Shown here piece after piece: positions 53,642-63,002 of a stretch of DNA of 64,000 bases. Both the position numbers and the translations under genes were made by a program. Below the pieces are notes generated by a model, which was not told the origin of the DNA, did not search any database, and saw only the letters and a list, made by a program, of their open reading frames with translations. Each line of letters opens with the position of its first letter. Within the stretch, counting starts at the first letter, position 1. The stretch is taken from contig JACDOX010000024.1 of the NCBI GenBank assembly GCA_014549065.1, positions 5,057,298 through 5,121,297 of the forward strand, in the 5' to 3' direction. The DNA is from Cardinalis cardinalis (lineage: Eukaryota; Chordata; Aves; Passeriformes; Cardinalidae).

Positions 53642-53935
53642 CAGACANACTGGCTATCCCTATGTGGGAAAAAACTGTCATTTCACAGAGGTGACCAGTA
53701 AAGCTGCAACAGAACTGTTCAAAAGAACCTTTAAAGCAAGTGGGAAGCCACCCTACAATGCACTGACATGTTTCTTCTGTCTCTTTCAAAGTACCCTCCC
53801 CAAAAAATGTAATGCCTGTGAAGTTTGTTTTGTTGGGTTTTTAAAATGTGTATTGTATAGTGAATTTGTGTCATGCTTTGCTTTAACAGTCCTCTGGATT
53901 GTAACTGCCAATAAATTTCATCTATAAAACATTTT
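53642..53935 (+). ncRNA. Speculative terminal exon of a plus-strand transcript
   Basis: Acceptor-like sequence at 53626-53641 is followed by 270 bases and a perfect AATAAA at 53910-53915. The 87-codon open frame inside (53664-53927) ends after the poly(A) signal and has no known domain, so a coding role is unlikely. Offered only because a CpG-rich patch, a donor, this acceptor and a poly(A) signal occur in the right order on one strand. Confidence 0.2.
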
Positions 53936-56067
53936 TAATCCCCCAGTTGCACAATTAAAGCACCGTCATTAACTACTGGCCACACTGTACCATGTCAAGT
54001 TAGAGAAACTGAGGCTACTACTAAAAAAAAGGTGAAGAGTGACTTCAAGTGTAACTAAAAATGAGTTGCTTAAACTTTCAATACTGCACAGGCTTGAGGC
54101 CTCAGCTGCCAAGAGCCCTTGCCCACTCTTCTTTCTAGGGAGGCCCAGCCTGGAGCTCCCCAGGATCCACAGCTGCACCACATTTCAGCATGGCAGATTA
54201 GGCCGCCTCCGTTGATACTTCTGTCACAAGACCACAAGCAACAGGGCAGAGACAAAAGGATCCATGTTCCTTTCCTGAGGAGCTGGTGTGCTACTGAGAT
54301 GAGAGTATCTCAAGATGGTCATAAAAGAAGAGCAAAATGCCAGCTGNGGGAAGTCAAGACACTTCCAGGATCACCAGATCAAGTCAATGTAATGATGATT
54401 TCATACTCAATTTAGATATAAATTAATACCTTCTTTGAACAGTATTATGAGTCAGCAGTGAGCCATAACTCATACNGTTGGCTTCACTGGACAATTCTCT
54501 GTTCAGGAGTTTGGATGAGATGGGGCCTGGCCTTGAACTCTTGACTTGGGGCCAATTTTAGTCTAAAGTCATCATGCAAAACATTTATTTTCTGACATGG
54601 TCCTGCCTTTCCTAGTCTGACATCATGGCATACTTTTTCCTCACCCCCTGCTTTTTTTGGTGTAGATTTCCTGTCTACCATTATATTTTGGCATTATGTC
54701 ATCACTCTTGACTATAAACCTCACGGTTATGCCAGCTAGCAGTCATAGNAGCCTTCTCACATGGAGTCCATTTGTGTCTGATAGAGGTTAAATAATTAAA
54801 ATTTCTCCCTCAGCACACATCTCCTAAGGCAGGTATCTTCAGAAACCCAAAAGCCTGTCTTTTTCTTTGTCTAAAACATATGTAACTACTCTTCCTAAAA
54901 TAGAAATGAGAGGACCCTTGTTTGGCAACCCAATTGCTCTTACGGCAGCAGATAAACAGTGGCTAGGAATACTGGACAGGCAAGATTAACACCAGTTTAA
55001 TGTTCATGTGAGCACAACCCAAGTTTAGCCAGCACAGTATTTCTAAATGAGTGAATTCTGAGATTCACATTTTGCACTTGGTGCTGAGTAAACAAATACA
55101 TTGACCTGCTGGCTATGAATTGTAACTGTGCTTTTGGGGATCGGGCAAGGAAACAGCAGTAAAGCAGTATGAAGTAGGAATTAGGAAAGCTGAGAGGAAA
55201 TTCTTTACAAGGGAGACAAGGTGGACAAGAAATGAAATTCCAGCTCCTGAGTTTTTTCTTCTAGATAACTGCTGTTGTTTGGAGTCATAAAGGTTAGGCA
55301 GTCCTTACGCAGCCATGCTTCCTGCACTCTCCTCCCACTCAAGTGTCCTGCACTCATTCCTCCTCCCCAGGTTATGGCTCCCTCCATGGCTGGAGCTGGT
55401 TCTGGGCAGGCCCTTTGCCTCTTCACTCTACNCACCAGCTACTTCATGCCTCTGTGTTTGACGTTAATTCTGGACACAGAGATCACTCTCCATACTGTGA
55501 CAAGTCCCCTGAAAATCTAAGTTGCTGGTCTGAATTACCATTTAAGGCATTCGTCATTTAAGGAAGCTTGTCAGAGTCACCAGCCAGCAATAATACACTC
55601 CTTACAATGCAAACGGTCTCCTAAATAACAAAATAGTCTTCCATGACCCATTTTTCTCTCTGTTGTAGCTGGATTTTCTGACGATATAATGGATCTTGAA
55701 CACGATCAGGAACAATAAGACAATGACACAAGTTTAGCAATTGCTTTGTGAGATTAGGTTAATATCANGTAAAAAATGGTTCTCAGATTCTGCACACAGA
55801 CAGGTTTATGTAAAATATATAAACATTTGTCCAAGTTGTTACAGATTGCATAAATATGGCATTTTTACTGTTGCATTTACAGATGTGCATGTACAATGAT
55901 GTGCAAATAATCACAATCTGATTACAATCTTTGAAAGGTACTTGAACCCTGCATCCAAGTAACGCAATGAATGAAAAATGCCCACCAAAGAATTTAAATA
56001 GCAAACTTATAACATGGTTTAAATTCATAACAAATTTCAATGTCTTATCAGTAAAACTTTCACACAT
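53936..56067. other. Intergenic, downstream of PPP1R12A
   Basis: No exon or repeat family recognised. The region from about 55640 to 56067 just precedes the likely distal poly(A) site of PPP1R12A and may include its downstream elements, or more 3' UTR if an unseen site is used. Confidence 0.5.
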
Positions 56068-56087
56068 TTAAAATATTTTGTATTCAG

Positions 56088-56093
56088 TTTATT
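56088..56093 (-). terminator. PPP1R12A: Distal PPP1R12A poly(A) signal AATAAA
   Basis: TTTATT on the plus strand, AATAAA on the minus strand, about 2.03 kb after the stop codon. Chosen as the distal end because no further AATAAA was seen on this strand until about 54586. Confidence 0.5.
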
Positions 56094-57068
56094 TGTATAT
56101 GTCAAAATACATTTTTTTCCAAAATAGTGGGTTTTGCAACTAGTTTCATGCAGATACAAGGTCTGCTCAGTACTACCAATAAAATCAATATAGCACAGTA
56201 GCCATTCATTTTTTAGATATAAAGAATAAATAACCTAAATATAAAACACTAAAATATTAGAAACACGTATTTAATCATTCACAGGCACCCAAACTTTACC
56301 AAATATAATCCAGAATATGCCTAACTGTCTTGTAACAGAACTCAATATGTTGCAGCCATTCAATTCTTTATGTTAGCATAAGACAATGGAAGTCCCTNTG
56401 GTTCAGACCCACCTCTCATACAGATCAATTACAATAAGATATCTCAAACTATCCGTGTACCTTTAAAATCAAAAATCCTGAGCTTGGTAGTAAGAGCATA
56501 ACCTTACATCTTCAAAAAACCAATCAACAGAGAGAGGACATCATGTCTTCCTTACCAAAACATATCCCACCCCTGTAAAGCTAACCCTCCCCCCCAAGTA
56601 GGCAGTAGGACACAACCTTTTTAAATGAAGGGGTACAAATTCACATTTAATATAGTATACAATATAATCCATAATACAATAGCTACTACAAGCTTTACAA
56701 TGTACAATTTGTTTTAATGGCTGATCTGTTCAGTGGTTTTAGGCAATAAACTATGTGCCAATAGGATGTCATATTTTGAATGGTTTAGTGAAAATATAAA
56801 AGCTGTTCCTAACAAAAACGATCTTCACTTAAGTACTTTTTTGTTTTTAAAGGCCACTGAAATGTATAAAATGGTCTGACACGGTGTTATCAAATTGGAT
56901 GCCTTCTCACATGGCAACAACAGTGCATATAAACATTATTGTGAGTGTACTGGGTTATGCTTTTCAAATGATTTAGTACATTACTTTGGCTAGCACAACA
57001 GTTTTGGACAGCACTCAGATAAATACAGGTATGTGAAATGTAGTGAAGCAGTTATATTTATGCATTTT

Positions 57069-57074
57069 TTTATT
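57069..57074 (-). terminator. PPP1R12A: Proximal PPP1R12A poly(A) signal AATAAA
   Basis: AATAAA on the minus strand about 1.05 kb after the stop codon. Use of this site or of the one at 56088 would give two message lengths. Confidence 0.45.
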
Positions 57075-58124
57075 ATGGTGAACACTATCAAATAAAAAAA
57101 TGGGACAAAAAGATAATAAAGTTTTTATATAGTTTAGACCTTTTGTAAAGATAGGGCTCCATACAATGTACAATGTCTAAATTCTTTATACCATAAAAAT
57201 TAACGAACTTTGTTAAACACACTATTCTGGATAGCCTAATTTGCATTAACAGACATTTGCAATAGGGAAATATATTCAAGCATGCCACGTGGTGGTCTGA
57301 AAAATCAAACCAGTACACATTTATATATACAGCATCACTCAGTACCTGCTCAAATGAATGTGACGATTACAGGATCTAACATCTTTCACTACAAACTTCT
57401 TTTTTTTCTTTTTTTTTTTAAAGTGACCAATAAAGGCAGAAAACAGGACTCTTAAAATATTTCTAGTTTCAACTGACTTTTAAAGCATTTTGTATAGGAA
57501 GTAAATGCATATTGCACAAACAGTGAAAGCAAATGTTCCACCAAACATCTCTGTTCCAGGTGGTTGGACAATACAATTCTAGTTAGCTACACAAATTATG
57601 TAATTTAAAAGGGTGTGTGGTCTCTGCAAATGGTAAAGCTGTGAAAACACTGTACAAGAAAATCTGGTACACGAAAAATTAGAAGGGAAAAAAAAATCGA
57701 AACTTAAATCTTAAAGAAAAACTGAGTATAGGGAAAAATGGGAATTGTGGCACAACAAAAATGTTATTGAGTAACTGTCGTCTGTGAGAGCTGAAAGCTT
57801 TTGTTGATGTAAAGTGTTTATGTACAACTAAGGCTTACTGGTTAAATATCTGAGGCGTATCTGGCCTTGAATACTTTCCTTATTATGCTGTGGCTGTAAA
57901 CAAGATTTCTCAGTCATTTTATCTTCTCAGCAGCTGCATTTTAACAGAAACAATGATCTTGATACAAAAAAACACACAGGTAAGAGGGTGTTTGGCAGGA
58001 TATCTGAAAATGACAGTCTCCGAAGGATCTTCCCACACTTCCAGTGACTGCCATACCATGGTCCACTGGAGTTATTAGTGATGTGCAATACCGTTACTTG
58101 CTGCTGTAGTAAACCTTAAACCTT

Positions 58125-58211
58125 TTATTTGGAAAGTTTGCTTATAACTCTGATCAAGGCCCCATTTTCATCTTTTAGCCTCTGGTTGTCTGCCTTCAGG
58201 TCTGGTAGCAT
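58125..58211 (-). CDS. PPP1R12A: PPP1R12A (MYPT1) canonical terminal coding exon, leucine zipper, 28 codons and stop
   Basis: This is the C-terminus of the myosin phosphatase targeting subunit MYPT1, which brings PP1c-delta to myosin. Its C-terminal leucine zipper binds cGMP-dependent kinase I-alpha. On the minus strand the acceptor ...TTTTTCATAG| is followed by ATG CTA CCA GAC, giving M-L-P-D-L-K-A-D-N-Q-R-L, then KDENGALIRVISKLSK and TAA (58127-58125). This matches the human LZ-plus end residue for residue as far as I remember it. Leucines at 5, 12, 19 and 26 of the exon form the heptad. In vertebrates a 31-nt exon can be spliced in before this exon. Read one frame over, this exon stops at TGA 58170-58168 after thirteen residues (ATRPEGRQPEAKR), giving the LZ-minus end. 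I could not locate the 31-nt exon itself. Confidence 0.97.
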   Translation of the reverse strand: MLPDLKADNQRLKDENGALIRVISKLSK

Positions 58212-60249
58212 CTATGAAAAATGAAACATGGTGGTTATTTGCTGTTACACCCCAAGTAAAAGCAGCAAGACTAGACAAGGACTCTGAGCAAAAAATCTTT
58301 ATTCAGCTTAATTATCTTGGCAGTTCTCAAACTTCATATCAGCAGTTCAGAAAAATCTCCCCTTTTAGCATGATACATTTAAGGGTTAGAGATTAGAAGT
58401 TTTCATTTGCTTGGACTAGATGCACTAAAACTCAGTGGTGCAGATGACCAGCCTCTGACAAAAGCATTTATAGTAGCATGAGGAAAGTAATGAAATACTT
58501 CAAATTCCAGGGGGGGAGGAAGGGGGGCAGAGGGAAATTAACTACCAACAATTTAAAGAGGCTTGTCTATACTGCACTTGCAGAGTTTCAAAAAAACATG
58601 CTGTGGCTAGGCATCTCTACCACTGTGCCCTTGGATGATTTCATCCTGATCAGATACAGTGTGATTCAGCTTGTTAGCTCATAGCATTAATCCTCGAACC
58701 ACTTCCAAAGTCATGTTGAAGCACACATCCTGTAATTTGAGATCATGTCCCTGAATAGCATAGTTCACACAAGATCAGATCACTGAAACAGATCACAGCA
58801 ACACCAGGCTACACACTCAGGCAGACAGGTTAGGGATTGGCAAGTTACGGCTGCCAAAGGAGATAGGTGACACACAAGCACAAAAGCTGCAAGGCAGAAG
58901 CCAAATGAGGTGAGAGTTGGACAGGATCAGATAGGAAAGGAGGACAAGTCANGGCATAGAAGTTGGTACTGGGAGAATTCAGCTTCCAGAGAAACCAGAA
59001 ATTATCTCCGTAGTTCTCTGTATCTACATTCACACACTGATAACAAATGACCTATCACACTCACAGCTAAATTACACCTAGGGATTCTAGCAGGGGTTTC
59101 ACACAGGCGGTAACACCTATTCCTGCACAGTGGTTACTCAGTAACCTCAAGTGCAAGTGTACGCAGGAAGTTCAGCTACCAACCTACCTAACACCTGTCA
59201 CCCTATTTTTTTGGCACTGTTTATTTTCATTTTATTTAAGCAAAATTATACTTTTAATCCCATTATATTCAGAACATTATAATGGAATAGAAAGAACTAG
59301 GAAGTTTAAAAATGCAAGGTAAGTTAACTGTGCACTAGAGGTTTCATTTCTATGTCTCCTGTCCACACTCACTTTACTGAACTGCAGACTCTTTCCAAGT
59401 GAATCTGCTGAGCTTGTAAATCTCCCTGTAGTTTATTTCCCTGCAAATACTGAAGTATTTGAAAGGAAGTTGAAGAAAAAAGGTGGTTTCTACAATTAGA
59501 GTAGTCAAAAATCATTCAGGTATCCTTGATTCCAACTCTTTTATGGATGAGCTGAGGGAAAGCCACTGAAGTTGAGCTCTTTAGAGTCACAGGGAAGCTT
59601 TCGTTATAGCCAAGTGAGAGCTGTGCTCTGAACAAAGAGAGCTGTAAAATGCTGCTTACTTTCAAAAACTAGGTAAATATGTCTGAAGTTGGNCAACATG
59701 AGTGATCTTTTTGCAATTGTCAAGCATTATTGTTAAAGTCTAAGCTGTAAAAAATAACTACTGTTGTCCAAGATAGGGGTCATATCCAGACAACATGTGC
59801 ACAATGGAACAGCCATTTGTTCAGGCAAACCAACCAAAAGCTTTTCCTCCTCCTTTCCATTTTGCTACAGATTTCATACCAAAGGTACTGGGTGAAACCA
59901 CAACANCCCTCATCTAGCCATGCACAGGCAATCAAGGGAGTCTGGTTTTGTACTGGTTAAATAGGTACCTTGAGTAGCATTGTGTGTGCATTCCAATGAA
60001 ACCTCAAAGGAAACCCAGGAATGTCACAGTCCTCTTTCAACTTACTGAGCAGCGAGGGAGCTGCAGCCCAGAATGGTTAATTACATAGAGACAGACCCAC
60101 AGAGAGGTAGATTTTCTGGTGAACTACTTTAACAAAATCCACTGCTCAAAATTAGAGCTTCAACATAATCCAGTACCATTATATATCTGCAAATCTCTGT
60201 AGGTAGATTTTAATCCTGACTCAATTAATAGGTAGAATAGGTCTTAAGG
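58212..60249 (-). other. PPP1R12A: PPP1R12A last intron, 3' part
   Basis: Intron between the canonical terminal exon and the upstream exon(s). A G-rich run (58510-58534) is visible. I searched by eye for a 31-nt exon with flanking AG/GT on the minus strand and found none convincing. No other feature recognised. Confidence 0.65.
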
Positions 60250-60570
60250 AAATATTTTCTTTTGTTGTGAGTCTACTAGAGCATAAGGAAAGACTTTTAA
60301 GAGACAAAAAGGTTATATGACAAGATAAAATGGTATTGAGTTGCACTAGGAGAGGTTTATATTGCATAGTAGGAAAAATTTCTTCACCAAGATGTTTGTC
60401 AAGCAAAACTGCTCAGGGGAGTGGTGGAGTCACTATCCCTGACAGTATTTAAAAGATGTGTAGATGTGGCACACAGGGCATGGTTTAGGGGTTGTTGGAC
60501 TGGGGTACTGGTTGGACTTGATGCTTTTGGAGGTCTTTTCCAATCTAAATAATTCTACGGTTCTGTCAAT
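60250..60570 (+). mobile_element. CR1 LINE 3'-end copy
   Basis: The plus strand follows the CR1 3' region closely: 'gttgcactaggagaggttta', 'ggaaaaatttcttcaccaag', 'aggggagtggtggagtcact', 'atccctgacagtatttaaaa', 'gatgtgtagatgtggcacac', 'agggcatggtttaggggttg', 'ttggacttgatgcttttgga' and 'ggtcttttccaatctaaata', ending with ATTCTACGGTTCTGT, the diverged terminal repeat. It is 5'-truncated and antisense to PPP1R12A. This is the clearest CR1 3' end in the window. Confidence 0.9.
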
Positions 60571-62636
60571 AGCAGGAGATTCATCAGGAAGGATAAGCAC
60601 ACGTAACCTAAAATACTTACACTTCTCATCTATACTAATCCCCACACACTTTAAACAAATCTCTTGGAGCAGTGCATTTCTATGGGTACTCAAACTTCTC
60701 GTGAGGTGACCTTTAATGTCAAGAGGGAGGAAAAAAGGCCTTTGTAGTAAATTCAATAAAATTACAGTAACACGCTGCACTTTGAATTCCAATTTGCTTC
60801 TCACTAAAATAACAAAGTATCTTCCTGTGATAAGATTCGATTAAAAATGCACTGTTTTGTCTGTCTGTACCATGATTAGCTAGTAACTTTGCAGTATTAT
60901 CATTTAGCAAATCATGATTCAATCTAATCATCTGACATATGTGGAGCCATCTGAGATCTGTAAAGTAATAATCATGTCTGNGTTTGCTAGAGGATTTACC
61001 AGTTTGTACATACAAAACAACTTGGTTAATAAAGATNACAAAAAGCTCATGAACTGCTGAAGTACCTGCTCAGATTACTCAGGCACATTGCTATTGNTAA
61101 CCTACCACCATACTGTCAAGGCTCCCTGGATGTGTAACCATTGCTTCTCTTTTGCTGGTCAGGCTACTCAAGCTCCACAACGANCTGCCATTGAAAACTC
61201 CTGCTCTCCTGCTATGGAGAGGAATACTGAATGGTTTTCTGTGGTTAACACTCCAAATGGCTTACCATGGTTAAAGGAATGCCAGTGCTATCAAAAAAGA
61301 AGACAGTATATGGATGTGTAGATGTGGACAGCACTCATTAGATTAGCTCAGCTGTGTTGAAAAACCACACTGTTTGCTGAGGCTGATGTAAGACGGACAG
61401 CCCTAAAGGGACTGCTNTGCCTCCTCACGCAGCAGTGTGCTCCTGCTGCTTTCTGCACAGTTAATTTAGTGACCCAACAATACTGGGGTGAGATGGATCA
61501 AGTACCATTATGAACAAAGGGATTTGTTTTCAGCCAGGTCAGTAAACTGACTTCACTTCCTCAGTAAGGGTTAACACAAGGGAGCATTGCAGAACGCAGG
61601 GCCTGGATGAGGAACACCACATCTTAATGTTAGTCCAATTCCCGAAAGACATAAAGNAAAAGGATAAACCTCTTCATTTCAGGCCTCTTAGTGGGGAAAA
61701 CCCGAGATCAGATTCTGAGCAGAATGCACACTCACCACGTTCCTTTCTAAGTGGGAAGGGAGGTAGATGAAAGGAAGCAGTTTAGCAAGAGTCACTGTGC
61801 AGAAAGCTGGCTTATTTTTTTCAACTACACATTTTAAAAGCTCGCTGTAAACTCTAGCCTAGACACTTGTTATATTTAAAGAGGAAGAAAGGCATATAGA
61901 TTTGGTGTAGAATGAAACCACATTTTATCCTTATGAAAGTTTTGAACCTTCCATGGGTTCCTGTAACATCCCTGAAATAACACTAAGAACAACAGACTAG
62001 CATTGTTTTCCAAGATGAAACTCAAAGCAGTTCACACTCTTATCAGAAGGGATCTGAACCAATCTGACACACTAGGCAGAGTTTGTTTTGTGTCTGTGAT
62101 TTTACAGTCCATGCACTGTAGGACTCTCATCCACACTGGAATGCCTATATGTATAGCAATATAAATCAATGATCTTAACTCTGTGCTAGAACTGCATGTT
62201 TTAAATTGTCTATGTAAAAACAAGGATTGGCAAGACCCAAATGGGAAGTTAAATTGAAAACAGTAATCAACTTGAAATTCCAACACATTTCTGAAAATAC
62301 TTTGGTCCCCTCTGAAACACTGAAATACACAAATGTAACAAAAATGGTTGCTAATGCAGCCATTCAAGAATGCGCAGTATTGAAATTGGTTCTCAAACAC
62401 TTTTTTTGTTAAGACTAAACTTTTATCAACTCTATGCACTTAAACCAAACTGCAGAAAGAAGGCTCAAATCTTAATTTCAATTTGTTAGAAACTAGAGGC
62501 AAATCTATTTGAGCATTTACACAAACATCAAAACAACAGACTGACTTTAGTGTATCCTCATGCAAACCCAAATCCTTTCAGTTGCTGCCAAGATTTTAAC
62601 ATGTCAAAGATCCTTGATCTCCTAGATCCTTGCCAA
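60571..62636 (-). other. PPP1R12A: PPP1R12A intron between CR1 copy and the upstream alternative exon
   Basis: No exon with convincing support. A possible 11-nt microexon at 61736-61746 was noted and rejected. Open frames at 62032-62439 (minus, 135 codons) and 60433-60804 (minus, 123 codons, overlapping the CR1 copy) have no recognised domain. Confidence 0.6.
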
Positions 62637-62642
62637 TTTATT
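62637..62642 (-). terminator. PPP1R12A: Poly(A) signal AATAAA after the alternative terminal exon
   Basis: TTTATT on plus, AATAAA on minus, 226-231 bases beyond the stop codon at 62868. This is a normal distance for a short 3' UTR, so the exon at 62868-63002 could be a complete alternative last exon of about 380 bases. Confidence 0.45.
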
Positions 62643-62867
62643 TTCAAGGACAAGCTTCAGTGCTAGCAGGGACAATACCACACCACTCCAGCACATCTGC
62701 AACACCTCCAGCTTGTACACTGGGCACCATGCTTTAGCTGTAGCCACACCTCCAGAACCGAGCAACACTGAGTCAGTTTCTGACACACAAGTGTTAATAG
62801 TAAAATTCTGCCCAAGCACAAACTGAATGTCAACACCTGCCTGGCTAAACAAAGGAGAAGGAAGAAA
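62643..62867 (-). other. PPP1R12A: Probable 3' UTR of the alternative PPP1R12A terminal exon
   Basis: Sequence between the TAA at 62870-62868 and the AATAAA at 62642-62637 on the minus strand. Two overlapping minus-strand frames here (76 and 84 codons) lie in other frames and look accidental. Confidence 0.4.
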
Positions 62868-63002
62868 TTACAAGTCCACAGAGCGCAGTTGCCTACAGGA
62901 CCCTGACAACTTGGCAAGCACTCGGGTCAAGGCCCTATTCTCAGTCACCAGTCGCTCATTTATGTGTTTCAAAGATTGAATCTGCTTTATTTGTTGCAGC
63001 TT
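62868..63002 (-). CDS. PPP1R12A: Candidate alternative terminal exon of PPP1R12A encoding a second leucine zipper, 44 codons and stop
   Basis: On the minus strand a clear acceptor (TTTCTTTGATTCCTGCAG|) is followed by AAG CTG CAA CAA ATA AAG, then an open 44-codon frame and TAA (62870-62868). The product reads K-L-Q-Q-I-K-Q-I-Q-S, then L-K-H-I-N-E-R-L-V-T-E-N-R-A-L-T-R-V, then L-A-K-L-S and the tail GSCRQLRSVDL. Aligned with the canonical last exon (DNQRLKDENGALIRVISKLSK), 12 of 21 residues are identical (N, R-L, E-N, A-L, R-V, K-L-S). Leucines at 11, 18, 25 and 32 fall on the same heptad as the four canonical leucines. Phase 0 at the acceptor is the phase of the canonical exon, and a poly(A) signal follows. 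It therefore looks like a tandem-duplicated alternative last exon. It may already be known as an isoform end in other vertebrates; I cannot check. It could also be a decayed exon copy, though the intact frame argues against that. Confidence 0.75.
   Translation of the reverse strand, partial: KLQQIKQIQSLKHINERLVTENRALTRVLAKLSGSCRQLRSVDL

Larger units (their letters stand above)
56068..58124 (-). other. PPP1R12A: PPP1R12A 3' UTR (extent approximate)
   Basis: The AT-rich sequence after the MYPT1 stop codon is taken as 3' UTR. Poly(A) signals on the minus strand (TTTATT on plus) occur at 57069-57074 and 56088-56093, predicting UTRs of about 1.07 and 2.05 kb. A third at the stop codon (58124-58129) is too early to be used for the full message. 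Positions 56399-58951 contain no N, unlike most of the window. Poly(T) runs near 57404-57420 (plus) would be A-rich in the transcript sense. Confidence 0.7.

Noticed and set aside
53664..53927. 87-codon plus-strand open frame
   Set aside because: It runs past the AATAAA signal, so it could not be translated from a message ending there, and it has no recognised domain.
60588..60615. 28-nt interval with a good donor (GAGAAGT|GTAAGT on minus)
   Set aside because: Weak acceptor without pyrimidine tract, length does not fit the 31-nt exon, and it lies just past a CR1 copy.
61736..61746. Possible 11-nt microexon (acceptor CCCTTCCCACTTAG, donor GTGAGTGTGC) between the two PPP1R12A terminal exons
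   Set aside because: Inclusion before the canonical exon would give K-G-T-stop, but the known vertebrate alternative exon is 31 nt and close acceptor/donor pairs arise often by chance. No other support.
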